Shown here in pieces: positions 26,201 through 34,312 of a DNA stretch of 64,000 nt. Position 1 is the first letter of the stretch, and the number at the start of each line of letters is the position of its first letter. Below the pieces are notes generated by a model, which saw nothing but the letters and a program-made list of their open reading frames with translations, was not told the origin of the DNA and made no database searches. The stretch is from contig JACKLK010000005.1 in the NCBI GenBank assembly GCA_024236015.1, positions 62,001 through 126,000 on the forward strand, in the 5' to 3' direction. A program made the position numbers and the translations under genes. Source of the DNA: Rhodoferax sp. (GTDB lineage: Bacteria; Pseudomonadota; Gammaproteobacteria; Burkholderiales; Burkholderiaceae_C).

Positions 26201-27568
26201 ACCCTTGCCGTATCGCGCCACGAAGCCGAGCAACGCGCGCTCCCGCTGAGGATCCGTGAGCGACTCCGGGTCGCCTTGGGTCAGCAGGCAGTCCGGCTCG
26301 ATCTTGACCACCCGCTCGAACATGTCGGGTCGCAGCAAGGAAAGCCACGCAGCCACGGGCCTCATCGACGGCCTGAGGATCGTCTCGTTCGAGCCTGTGA
26401 GTCCGCACAACATGCGGCAAGCAGCCGACTGGGCCAGCAGCCCTGAATCGATCAGGTCGTGGATCTGGCGAGCCGCGAGAAACTCCATCACTGACCGATG
26501 GTGGAATCGGACCCTGCCGTATCCGCCCTCGACAAAGATGGGACGCTCCAGGAGCGTCAACACTTCGTTGGGGCCCCAGTCCGCCAGCAGCTCACGCGGG
26601 TCGATCGGCGCAGTGCCTGACGAGTCTCCATCCGATCCAGCGCTGTACCGGATGGTCAGGCGCCGGCTCAGGATGACCGCGAGCGCAAGACGCTGCGCGC
26701 CGATCTTCGCCTTCGCTGGCGGAAGGTCAGCCTTCTCTCGCCGCTCGGGGCGAGCAGCGAGCCGGGCGCGCACATGGGACTGGATCTGCTTGAAGTGCTC
26801 TCGAAGCCCTCCGTGCTCTCGCCAGTCGTCGCAAAGCTCAATCAGGTCCTGCGGCTTGCGAGCGAACTCTCTGGCGTGCTTGGCATCAATGGCTGCCAGC
26901 AATGCCTCCGGGTTCTCAACGCCTCGGGACCTTGCGAACTCAATGATCTGCGGACCGGTCAGCGGCAGCAGCTCGACCTCTCGGCTGGCGGGCGGGCCGT
27001 CATCCTTGGTCTTACTCGGCCCATCCATGGCGATGCGGATGAACTCGTCTTGCGAGTCTTCTTGTCGCACGGGCGTCGCCACGGGCAGGATGTCCCTGAA
27101 CGCCTGGCGATCGATGGGCACTGGGCGAGCGGTGATGACCACCGTGGCCCGCCCCAGTGCTCCCCGGATGTCGTGCGCGAATCGGCGCAGCGCATCCTTG
27201 AACGAGCTATGAACGAGTTGTAGCTCGTCGATGGAATCGAGGAAGAAGTAGGCAACCTGTGATGACGACGCCAACCAGTCGGAGAAGCGTGTGTGCTCAT
27301 CCCCGAAGAGGGTGGCGACTACGCCGGCCGACGCAACGTTCTCCAGCGACAGGAAGAACGCCGGCTCGCCGCGAGCGAAGAGTTCCTTCGCTTTTGTCTC
27401 GCACTCATAGGTCTTCCCGGCGCCTGCCTCCGAGACGATGAGAACGCGTTGAGACTTCAGCAACTCGTCCCAGCTGATGCCGGAATCGTCGAAGCGTTCA
27501 CCCCAGGACAGTTCGAATGCGTCGTCTTTGCTGGAGGGTGTTCTCAGAGCCTTGAAAGAGCGATTCAT
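23255..27568 (-). CDS. NACHT/STAND ATPase with C-terminal PD-(D/E)xK nuclease
   Basis: A 1437-residue single-chain protein. The N-terminal NTPase has a Walker A VSEAGAGKT (Lys52, Thr53), a Walker B FFLDSIDEL (Asp111, Asp114-Glu115) and an arginine-containing VVITARP strand (residues 143-149). This order is that of NACHT/STAND switches. Residues about 400-1250 are long helical repeats, typical of ligand-sensing arms, with a charged coiled-coil around 805-835 (EEQRKRQERQAKKRADER). The last 120 residues carry a nuclease signature: Asp1320, then Glu1334-Leu-Lys1336 (IELK), then Gln1354 and Tyr1359. I infer an antiviral protein that cuts nucleic acid once the ATPase is triggered. I start it at 27568, just before the structured part; an in-frame start 61 codons upstream is less convincing. 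It stands alone on its strand next to two toxin-antitoxin pairs, with visibly lower GC than its neighbours. Confidence 0.75.
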   Translation of the reverse strand: MNRSFKALRTPSSKDDAFELSWGERFDDSGISWDELLKSQRVLIVSEAGAGKTYECETKAKELFARGEPAFFLSLENVASAGVVATLFGDEHTRFSDWLASSSQVAYFFLDSIDELQLVHSSFKDALRRFAHDIRGALGRATVVITARPVPIDRQAFRDILPVATPVRQEDSQDEFIRIAMDGPSKTKDDGPPASREVELLPLTGPQIIEFARSRGVENPEALLAAIDAKHAREFARKPQDLIELCDDWREHGGLREHFKQIQSHVRARLAARPERREKADLPPAKAKIGAQRLALAVILSRRLTIRYSAGSDGDSSGTAPIDPRELLADWGPNEVLTLLERPIFVEGGYGRVRFHHRSVMEFLAARQIHDLIDSGLLAQSAACRMLCGLTGSNETILRPSMRPVAAWLSLLRPDMFERVVKIEPDCLLTQGDPESLTDPQRERALLGFVARYGKGQWRGLEVPNLQVARLAQLGLAGTVQSAWAAGVEAPEVRELLLRLVSAGRMQGCADLVAHVAADASCSDRERFEALQALAALGDSRLAPMVDAIVTLAPGWSERLARWVGTMLYPEHVTEAQLVQLLAKVRSESRRSGDYADSVARVIQKADIGQARLEALLPDVLRLARGGLSAVEGEFQEADGRLEMSSILRSLCVRLLELKSVSETLIEASVLARRSADASSGLVKGKTELSAQLDSLPDSWRPRVFEADLACVESLGGDRSARYGLVRIVYEGALNYTLERDGPWVQAALADVQMSPERRAVLLHLAAHLYAIEGSLEDGEGALRGAVSDSTALIDELNSIVASNQPSLEFQKMQEEQRKRQERQAKKRADERDAWARIRRELAEQPALALGPGRRDNTIWNLWLVLRKLGRNGDEGRWDRAFLISQFGVEVTDRLRLALMAYWRSMRPTVRCERRLGEENTYLVVWTIGLMGIYAEAEDPLWAAKLTRSEAEVAARYALLELNGLPSWLGSLGKAHAVGVDAVVGAELLDELLDAGGDKGWHSMVLQSLRNGTQDVAQLLLPRLVGWLAWSGSTLMQLPHSKSNEHKLSQVVGVLLAHAGPEVKEPLEELAAAQVQAAGTGPYLLFWLPVLFSLAPLRGVESMLPVLAALPVEPDGAAVRIIGSLFNQRTGSGSTDWAAKLAPAQLLRLTLEFHRHVRSEDDLVHDTVYSPGLRDEAEDGRRNIFDALMKATGPEALSAKLALAADPLFERLRDRIAALAQERLAAEIDSSAWAPTEVATVLSRKELSPKTTTDMAQLLVDRLDDLQELMLKDTGPRAGWALIDDENKLRPMIARELEVASREAYTVDQEAVTADGKETDIRLRAVSGYQATIELKVGEKGRSARELCDTIDDQLVKKYMAHRDARTGCLLVSVSNPARHWQHPDTGERIDRFGLQALLQKKADEAQQRLGGDARVLACVLDLVPRLSTEKQAAGAA

Positions 27569-27928
27569 CTTGGTTGATGGCTTATTTGTCAGCGCTTGTT
27601 CGATGCAGAACTGTAATGTCTCCGCTAGGTTGGCTCGAGGGCGATGACCCCAACCGATCCGGTATCTCAGAGGAGCCAATCTGCTGTCTAGCTGACATTG
27701 GTTTGGCGGAGCCGAACGGCCGCAACTGCTGCGAAGCGAACCTCCAGCCATCGACTGCGCCCGAGCCCATCCAAGCCCCCACGTCGCTCCCAGTCAACAA
27801 CCCGTCGTCCCCCGTCGCCTGCACCCCGCCTCCCAGCGCTAAAGTGCACAGGCAGGCCCGGCGCCCGCCCGCAAGCACGCCGCCAGGCCAACGAATCGAC
27901 GCCACGCCACGACAAGGAACCCACGCCC
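27569..27928. other. Non-coding gap at the right edge of the island
   Basis: A gap of 360 bases between the STAND-nuclease gene and the carnitine operon. The first 130 bases are less GC-rich and probably contain the promoter of the STAND gene. The rest is GC-rich and leads into the BKACE gene. I see no gene, tRNA or attachment-site repeat here. Confidence 0.4.
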
Positions 27929-28816
27929 ATGAACCGCAACGTCATCATCACCTGCGCCCTGACCGGCGCCGGCGACACCGTCGGCAAGAATCCGCATGTG
28001 CCGGTCACGCCGGAGCAGATTGCCGCGGCCGCCGTCGAGGCCGCCCAGGCCGGCGCCACCGTCGTGCATTGCCATGTGCGTGATCCGAAGACCGGCAAGG
28101 GCAGCCGCGACACGGCCTTGTACCGCGAGGTGATGGAGCGTATCCGCGATTCAGGCGTGGACATCATCGTCAACCTGACGGCCGGCATGGGTGGCGACCT
28201 GGAGATCGGCCCGGGCGAGAACCCGACGCGCTTCGGCGACGCGACCGACCTGGTCGGCCCGCTGGCGCGGCTGGTGCACGTGGAGGCGCTGCTGCCCGAC
28301 ATCTGCACGCTGGACTGCGGAACGCTGAATTTCGGCGACGGCGACCTGATTTATGTGTCCACACCGGCGGCGCTGCGCACCGGTGCCAAACGCATCACCG
28401 AACTCGGCGTCAAGGCCGAGCTGGAGATCTTCGACACCGGCCACCTGTGGTTCGCCAAGCAGATGCTGGCCGAAGGCCTGCTCGAGAACCCGTTGTTCCA
28501 GCTCTGCCTGGGTATTCCCTGGGGCGCGCCGGCGGACACGACGACGATGAAAGCCATGGTCGACAACCTGCCACCGGGCGCGACCTGGGCCGGTTTCGGC
28601 ATCGGCCGTATGCAGATGCCGATGGCGGCGCAGGCGGTGTTGCTGGGTGGCCACGTGCGCGTCGGGCTGGAGGACAACCTGTGGCTGGACAAGGGCGTGC
28701 CGGCCAGCAACGGTACGCTGGTCGAGCGGGTGCGCCAGTTGCTGGGCAACATGGGTGCCAAGGCCATGACGCCGGCCGAGGGGCGGGCGGCGATGGGTTT
28801 GAAGGCGCGGGGATAA
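27929..28816 (+). CDS. cdhC: BKACE: 3-keto acid cleavage enzyme, dehydrocarnitine type
   Basis: A 295-residue beta-keto acid cleavage enzyme (DUF849). These zinc enzymes split a 3-keto acid with acetyl-CoA. Zinc ligands are visible in ATVVHCHVRDP and a further motif is in ICTLDCGTLNFGDGD. PWGAPADTTTM and the C-terminal NLWLDKGVPASNGTLVERV are also characteristic. Because the next two genes encode a carnitine dehydrogenase-like protein and a thioesterase, the likely reaction is 3-dehydrocarnitine plus acetyl-CoA giving betainyl-CoA and acetoacetate. The order equals cdhCAB of Pseudomonas. The start has ACAAGGAAC just upstream. Confidence 0.85.
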   Translation: MNRNVIITCALTGAGDTVGKNPHVPVTPEQIAAAAVEAAQAGATVVHCHVRDPKTGKGSRDTALYREVMERIRDSGVDIIVNLTAGMGGDLEIGPGENPTRFGDATDLVGPLARLVHVEALLPDICTLDCGTLNFGDGDLIYVSTPAALRTGAKRITELGVKAELEIFDTGHLWFAKQMLAEGLLENPLFQLCLGIPWGAPADTTTMKAMVDNLPPGATWAGFGIGRMQMPMAAQAVLLGGHVRVGLEDNLWLDKGVPASNGTLVERVRQLLGNMGAKAMTPAEGRAAMGLKARG

Positions 28817-28824
28817 CAAACATC

Positions 28825-29790
28825 ATGGGCTACACGACCGAGATCAAGACCTTCGCCGCGCTGGGCAGTGGCGTCATCGGCAGCGGCTGGGTCGCCCGCG
28901 CCCTGGCCCACGGGCTGGACGTCGTGGCCTGGGACCCGGCGCCGGGCGCCGAGGCCGCGTTGCGTGCACGCATTGCGAAATGCTGGGGCGCGCTGGAGCG
29001 CAAAGGCCTGGCCACCGGCGCATCGCCGGAACGGCTGCGCGTTGTCGCCACCATCGAGGAATGTGTGCAGGGTGCCGACTTCATCCAGGAAAGCGCACCC
29101 GAGGTGCTGGCGCTCAAGCTGGACCTGCACGCCAAGATCAGCGCCGCGGCGCGGCCCGACGTGTTGATCGGCTCGTCGACATCGGGTCTGTTGCCGTCCG
29201 AGTTCTACGCCAAGGCGGTCCAGCCCGACCGCTGCGTGGTCGGCCATCCGTTCAACCCGGTCTACCTGCTGCCACTGGTCGAGGTCGTCGGCGGCGTGAA
29301 CACGACGCCCGAGGCGATTGCCGCGGCCGTCGACGTCTACCGGTCGCTGGGCATGCGCCCGCTGCATGTGCGCAAGGAGGTGCCGGGTTTCATTGCCGAC
29401 CGGCTGCTCGAGGCGGTCTGGCGCGAGTCGCTGCACCTGGTCAACGACGGCGTGGCCACCACCGGCGAGATCGACGACGCGATCCGTTTCGGCGCCGGCC
29501 AGCGCTGGTCCTTCATGGGCAGTTTCCTGACCTATACGCTGGCCGGCGGCGACGCCGGCATGCGCCACTTCATGTCGCAGTTCGGCCCGGCCCTGAAGCT
29601 GCCGTGGACCAAACTGGAAGCGCCGGAGCTGACGGACACCTTGATCGACCGTGTCGTCGAGGGCACCGCCGAGCAGCTCGGCACGCACAGCATCGCCGAC
29701 CTGGAACGTTACCGCGACGACTGCCTGATGGCGGTGCAGGAGGCGATCCGCGCCACCAAGCTGAAACACGGGATGGACCCCGATGCCTGA
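28825..29790 (+). CDS. cdhA: L-carnitine dehydrogenase
   Basis: A 321-residue NAD-dependent member of the 3-hydroxyacyl-CoA dehydrogenase family. It has the Rossmann motif GSGVIGSGWVARALAHG, the acidic strand end VAWDP (NAD preference), IQESAPEVLALK, and the catalytic region VVGHPFNPVYLLPLVEVVGG followed by EVPGFIADRLLEAVWRE. It would oxidise L-carnitine to 3-dehydrocarnitine. It has only the single dehydrogenase domain; the thioesterase, which is fused to it in some species, is a separate gene here. It starts 8 bases after the BKACE stop and overlaps the thioesterase gene by 8 bases. Confidence 0.85.
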   Translation: MGYTTEIKTFAALGSGVIGSGWVARALAHGLDVVAWDPAPGAEAALRARIAKCWGALERKGLATGASPERLRVVATIEECVQGADFIQESAPEVLALKLDLHAKISAAARPDVLIGSSTSGLLPSEFYAKAVQPDRCVVGHPFNPVYLLPLVEVVGGVNTTPEAIAAAVDVYRSLGMRPLHVRKEVPGFIADRLLEAVWRESLHLVNDGVATTGEIDDAIRFGAGQRWSFMGSFLTYTLAGGDAGMRHFMSQFGPALKLPWTKLEAPELTDTLIDRVVEGTAEQLGTHSIADLERYRDDCLMAVQEAIRATKLKHGMDPDA

Positions 29791-30265
29791 CGATGCAGCC
29801 CTGCTGACGACCTGGCGCGGCACCGTGTTGCCGCAGTGGGTCGACTACAACGGCCACCTGAACGACGCCTACTACATGGTGGTGTTCAGCGAGGCGACCA
29901 ATGCCTTGATGGGCATGATCGGCCTGGACGAGGCCGGCCGCAAGGCGACCGGACATTCGATCTATACGCTGGAGGCGCACATCAACTACCTGCTCGAGGT
30001 CAAGCAGGACAAGGCGATCGAGGTGCAGACGCAGATCCTGGGCAGCGACGCGAAACGGCTGCAGATCTACCAGGTCATGCTGCTGGCCGGGACCGACACG
30101 CTGCTGGCAGCCAACGAGCAGATGCTGCTCAACGTCGACATGTCCGGCCCGCGCGCGGCGCCGTTCGCGCCCACGGTCATGGCCAGGGTGCAGGTGCTGA
30201 CGCTGGCGCACCGGCAGCTGGCCCGGCCGACATACGCCGGCCGCACGATCGCCTTGCCCGGCTGA
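29783..30265 (+). CDS. cdhB: Betainyl-CoA thioesterase (hotdog fold)
   Basis: A 160-residue hotdog-fold thioesterase. The family segment VLPQWVDYNGHLNDAYYMVVFSEATNALM carries the usual Asp/Asn and the long central helix. HSIYTLEAHINYLLEVKQDKAIEVQT and a repeat of strands follow. In this operon it should release glycine betaine and CoA from betainyl-CoA, completing carnitine to betaine. It overlaps the dehydrogenase gene by 8 bases, so the three genes are tightly coupled. Other short acyl-CoA substrates remain possible. Confidence 0.8.
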   Translation: MPDDAALLTTWRGTVLPQWVDYNGHLNDAYYMVVFSEATNALMGMIGLDEAGRKATGHSIYTLEAHINYLLEVKQDKAIEVQTQILGSDAKRLQIYQVMLLAGTDTLLAANEQMLLNVDMSGPRAAPFAPTVMARVQVLTLAHRQLARPTYAGRTIALPG

Positions 30266-30529
30266 CGCGGACGTCACCCGGAGCAGGTGATGGACACGGC
30301 GGCGGCCCGCCTATCTCCCCTCATACAGGGGGGGGCATGCCTGACGCTGCCCGTACATACTATGCGGTGCAGCCTGGCTGCAATACGCCGGATCGGCCGA
30401 GGCTCGGCGGCTTGTGCCAGGGCCCGCGAGGGCCTGTGTGCCCCAGGGCACCGACTGTGGCGCGCCTGGGCCCTTGCATCGTGCATGGGTGCCGATGTCG
30501 CGTCCAACCACCGGGAGTCCGCCATCGTG

Positions 30530-31768
30530 ATGAAGTCGCGCACCGTTCCAGTTGTACTGGCCCTTGTTTCCGCACTGACGGCGCTGCCGGCCGCGGCCGA
30601 TTCCGGCCTGTTCCTGAACCTGCCGCCGGTCAAGGGCCTGTCGACCGACGAAACCCACAAGGGCTGGCTCGACATCGACAGCCTGCAGTGGAGCGTGGGT
30701 GTCGGCGTCAGGCGGAACACCAGTGACAGCGAAGTCAGCATTCCTTCGGCGAGCAGCATCGTGTGGTCGCAGTCGCTGGACAGCACCTATCCGCAGTTGT
30801 TGCAACGCCTGGTTGCCGCGCCGGGCGGTTCGGCGCAGTTCGACGTCGTGTTGCCGTCGTCACAGAGGAGTACGCCGTTCCTGTCGCTCTCGACCACCGG
30901 TTCGGCCGTTGACGGGGTGAGTTTCGGCAACGGCTCCGTGTCGGGTTCGCTGGCCTACAGCACCATCACGATGACCTGGGATCCGAAGGGACAGGGCGGC
31001 ACCGGCGACGCGATTTCGACGACGCTGGACCTGGCCAGGAACACCGTGTCGGGACCGACCAGCCTGGCGCCCACGCATGCGGTCGGCGCCGGCGGATCCA
31101 CGTCGGCATCCGGCATCTACATGCGGCTGGGCAGCGGCGCGTCGGCCATCGCCGGCGGTGCGACGGCAGTCGGCTACGAGAACTGGTTCGCACTCGATTC
31201 GGCCCAGGCGGGCGCCGGCCGCGGTGTCAGTACCGTCGGGGGCCGGACCATTGCCGGCCCCCCGAGTTTCAGTGAACTGACGGTGACGGGCCTGGTGGGC
31301 CCGGCCTTGCCGGTCGTTTTCTCCGTGCTGGCCCAGGGCAGGATGATCCCCGAGGTGACGCTCGAATATGTCATGGGTGGTGCGGCGGGGCCCGTCACCT
31401 TCATGCAGATGTACATGCAGGACGTCTACCTGAGCAACCTGTCGATCAGCACCGGTGGCGGTGGCGCGGTGTCCTACAGCGAATCCCTGTCGTTCGGCAA
31501 GTTTTCCCAGACGGTGTGGGAGATCAATCCCGACGGTACCCGGGGTGAGGCCAGCAGCTTCGGATACGACGCGGAAAAGGGGAAGTCGATAACCGCCGAG
31601 TTGGCGCCTGCGTTGGCCGGATTCGGTGCCGGCGGCCTGTCGCCCCTGGCCGCCATCGGCGCGCCGCCCGGGGCAGTCACGCCGGTGCCCGAGCCCGGCC
31701 AGTGGGCGCTGATGCTGGCGGGCCTGGGCCTGCTGGCGTCGCTGGTACGCCGACGCCGCGCGGGCTGA
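30530..31768 (+). CDS. PEP-CTERM protein with two Hcp-like domains
   Basis: A 412-residue exported protein. A signal peptide covers about residues 1-23 (ending PAAADS). Two regions resemble the Hcp (type VI tube protein) beta-barrel. The first starts GLFLNLPPVKG...HKGWLDIDSLQWSVGVGV, with WSQSLDSTYPQLLQRLVAA. The second starts FALDSAQAG and has VTFMQMYMQDVYLSNLSIS...SLSFGKFSQTVWE. The C-terminus is VPEPGQWALMLAGLGLLASLVRRRR, a typical PEP-CTERM sorting tail cut by exosortase. It would be surface- or matrix-attached rather than part of a secretion machine. No exosortase gene or T6SS gene is nearby. Confidence 0.75.
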   Translation: MKSRTVPVVLALVSALTALPAAADSGLFLNLPPVKGLSTDETHKGWLDIDSLQWSVGVGVRRNTSDSEVSIPSASSIVWSQSLDSTYPQLLQRLVAAPGGSAQFDVVLPSSQRSTPFLSLSTTGSAVDGVSFGNGSVSGSLAYSTITMTWDPKGQGGTGDAISTTLDLARNTVSGPTSLAPTHAVGAGGSTSASGIYMRLGSGASAIAGGATAVGYENWFALDSAQAGAGRGVSTVGGRTIAGPPSFSELTVTGLVGPALPVVFSVLAQGRMIPEVTLEYVMGGAAGPVTFMQMYMQDVYLSNLSISTGGGGAVSYSESLSFGKFSQTVWEINPDGTRGEASSFGYDAEKGKSITAELAPALAGFGAGGLSPLAAIGAPPGAVTPVPEPGQWALMLAGLGLLASLVRRRRAG

Positions 31769-31778
31769 GGGCGGCTGT

Positions 31779-32681
31779 TCAGGCGTCTTGCGCCTGCGCG
31801 CACACCGCGCGCAGGGTCTCGCGCAACCACTGGTGGGCCGGGTCGGCCTGCAGCCGCGGGTGCCACATCAGCGAGACCGGGATGGCGGGCACATCGAACG
31901 GCAGCTCGAAGCAGAACATGCCCGCGCGCATGGTGCTGGTGTGGCGCTGCGGCACGGTGGCGACGAGGTCGCTGGTGCGGGCCAGCGCCAGCGCGGCGGC
32001 GAACCCCCCGACGATGGCGACGATGTCGCGCTGCAGGCCCAGTGGTGCCAGTGCCTCGTCGACCGGTCCGGTGTCGCGGTTGCGGCGCGAGACCAGCACG
32101 TGCCGCCCGCCGGCATAACGCGCGGCGTCGATCGGGCCGCGGGCCAGGGCGTGTTCGGGCCGCACGGCGCCGACGAAACGGTCCCGGAACAGCGCCTGCA
32201 CCCGCACCTCGGGGCCCATGCCCTCGCCGATCACGCCGGTCTCCATGTCCACCAGGCCCTCGCGCAGCGGCGTGCTGTCCTTGTCGACCTTCTGCACGAA
32301 ACGCAGGCGTACGCCCGGCGCCTGCGCGCCGACACGCGCGATCAGGGCGGGGCCGAAGTTCTCGACGAAACCCTCGCTGGCGCGGATCGTGAAGCTGCGC
32401 TTGAGCTGGTCGAGCCGGGGTTTCTCGACCGGGCGCAGCGCCGCCTCGCCGTCCTGCACCAGCTGGCGGACCTGCCCGCGCAGTTCGAGCGCGCGTGGCG
32501 TGGCGACCATGTCGCGTCCGGCGCGTACCAGCAGCGGGTCGCCGGTGGCCTCGCGCAGGCGCGCCAGCGCACGGCTCATGGCCGACGGGCTCAACTGCAG
32601 GCGGCGCGCGGCGCGCGCAACGCTGCCTTCGGCCAACAAGGCATCGAGGGTGAACAACATGTTGAGGTCGGGCCGCGACAT
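31779..32681 (-). CDS. LysR-family transcriptional regulator
   Basis: A 300-residue LysR protein. The N-terminal helix-turn-helix is DLNMLFTLDALLAEGSVARAARRLQLSPSAMSRALARLREATGDPLLVRAGR, followed by the type 2 periplasmic-binding-like effector domain. It is divergent from the DHA2 exporter gene with about 140 bases between the starts, the classical arrangement for a LysR regulator controlling its neighbour. It ends 11 bases from the convergent PEP-CTERM gene. The effector is unknown. Confidence 0.9.
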   Translation of the reverse strand: MSRPDLNMLFTLDALLAEGSVARAARRLQLSPSAMSRALARLREATGDPLLVRAGRDMVATPRALELRGQVRQLVQDGEAALRPVEKPRLDQLKRSFTIRASEGFVENFGPALIARVGAQAPGVRLRFVQKVDKDSTPLREGLVDMETGVIGEGMGPEVRVQALFRDRFVGAVRPEHALARGPIDAARYAGGRHVLVSRRNRDTGPVDEALAPLGLQRDIVAIVGGFAAALALARTSDLVATVPQRHTSTMRAGMFCFELPFDVPAIPVSLMWHPRLQADPAHQWLRETLRAVCAQAQDA

Positions 32682-32824
32682 GGGCGGAACATACCACCAT
32701 GTGGGCCAGATAGGGCGTCGCGTGCATGGATGACATGCAAGCTGTGCGTCTTCCGCAATGGTGCGGTGCCCACTATCGTTCGATCACGCTCCCACCCCGG
32801 GTGCAACCATCAACGGAGTTCATC

Positions 32825-34312
32825 GTGAAAACGCATCGTGAAGAGTCCCCGGCGGCACGCGCCGAGCCGGCGGCATTGCCCGCCCAGGCCCGCTGGGCCA
32901 TCGCCAGCCTGTCCTTGTCCATGTTGTTGTCGGCGCTGGGCACCAGCATCGCCAATGTCGGCCTGCCGACACTGGTTCAGGCGTTCGGCGCCCCGTTCGC
33001 GCAGGTGCAGTGGGTGGTGCTGGCCTATCTGCTGGCCATCACCACGGTCATCGTCAGCGTGGGGCGCCTGGGCGACCTGTTCGGCCGGCGCCGCCTGCTG
33101 CTCGCCGGCATCGGCGTGTTCTCGGCCGCGTCGGTGTTGTGCGCCCTCGCGCCGTCGCTGGCCTGGCTGGTCGCGGCGCGCGCGCTGCAAGGGGTCGGCG
33201 CGGCCGTGATGATGGCCCTGACCATGGCCTTCGTCGGCGACACCGTGCCCAAGGCCCGCACCGGCAGCGCCATGGGGCTGCTCGGAACCATGTCGGCCGT
33301 CGGAACGGCCATGGGCCCGTCGCTCGGCGGCCTGCTGATCGCCGGCTGGGGCTGGCCGGCCTTGTTCCTGGTCAACCTGCCGCTGGGCCTGCTGGCCGTG
33401 GTGCTGGCGTGGCGGTACCTGCCCGCGGACCCGGTTGGCGCACGCGGGCGTGGCGCCGGTTTCGATCCGCTGGGCACCGTGTTGCTGGCGCTGGCACTGG
33501 CCGCCTATGCGTTGGCGATGACGGCGGGCTCGGGCCGTTTCGGCCCGCTCAACCTGGGCTTGCTGCTGGCTGCGGCGGTCGCCGGCTGGTGGTTCGTGCG
33601 CACGCAGGCGCGGGTCGCCTCGCCCCTGGTGCCGCTGGCGCATTTCCGCGATCCTGCGCTGGGTGCGGGTTTCGCGATGAGCGCGCTGGTCACGACCGTG
33701 GTCATGGCCACGATGGTGGTCGGGCCGTTCTACCTGTCGCAGGCGCTGGCGCTCGACGCGGTGCGCGTCGGCCTGGCCATGTCCTGTGGTCCGCTGGCGG
33801 CGGCCCTGACCGGCTTCCCGGCCGGACGGCTGGCGGACCGGCTCGGCTCGCACCGCGTGACGGTGGCCGGGCTCGCCGCGATGGCCGGCGGTGCCGTGCT
33901 GATGGTGCTGGCGCCGCAGGCCATGGGGGTCGCCGGCTATGTCGTGCCCCTGATGGTGATCACGTCGGGTTATGCGGCGTTCCAGACCGCCAACAACACC
34001 ACCGTCATGGGACGGGTCGGTGCCGAACACCGCGGCGTCGTATCCGGCCTGCTCAACCTGTCGCGCAACCTGGGCCTGATCACCGGCGCCTCGGTGATGG
34101 GGGCGGTGTACAGCTTCGGCGTGGCCACGGCCGCGTCGACGTTGCGCAGCGGCGCCGTGGCGTTCGGCATGCGGCTGACCTTCGGCGTCGCGGCCATGCT
34201 GGCCCTGGTGTCGCTGCTCATCGCGTCGGTCGCATGGCACCGTGCCCGTGGCAGTTCCCTGCGCGACGCGGCCGCCTCGGTGGCCGCGACAGCCGGCGGT
34301 TCCCGCCCCTAG
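32825..34312 (+). CDS. DHA2-type MFS exporter, 14 helices
   Basis: A 495-residue drug:proton antiporter-like protein. Motif A is GRLGDLFGRRRLLLAG, and the motif C-like segment GTMSAVGTAMGPSLGGLLI lies in helix 5. Fourteen hydrophobic segments can be counted, as in EmrB/QacA relatives. The start is the GTG at 32825, preceded by GGAG; no ATG fits the N-terminus. The LysR gene next to it, read in the opposite direction, is the likely regulator. The exported compound is unknown. Confidence 0.85.
   Translation: MKTHREESPAARAEPAALPAQARWAIASLSLSMLLSALGTSIANVGLPTLVQAFGAPFAQVQWVVLAYLLAITTVIVSVGRLGDLFGRRRLLLAGIGVFSAASVLCALAPSLAWLVAARALQGVGAAVMMALTMAFVGDTVPKARTGSAMGLLGTMSAVGTAMGPSLGGLLIAGWGWPALFLVNLPLGLLAVVLAWRYLPADPVGARGRGAGFDPLGTVLLALALAAYALAMTAGSGRFGPLNLGLLLAAAVAGWWFVRTQARVASPLVPLAHFRDPALGAGFAMSALVTTVVMATMVVGPFYLSQALALDAVRVGLAMSCGPLAAALTGFPAGRLADRLGSHRVTVAGLAAMAGGAVLMVLAPQAMGVAGYVVPLMVITSGYAAFQTANNTTVMGRVGAEHRGVVSGLLNLSRNLGLITGASVMGAVYSFGVATAASTLRSGAVAFGMRLTFGVAAMLALVSLLIASVAWHRARGSSLRDAAASVAATAGGSRP

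Noticed and set aside
30530..31768. Type VI secretion system gene
   Set aside because: Although Hcp-like, the protein has a Sec signal and a PEP-CTERM tail, and no other T6SS gene is in the window.
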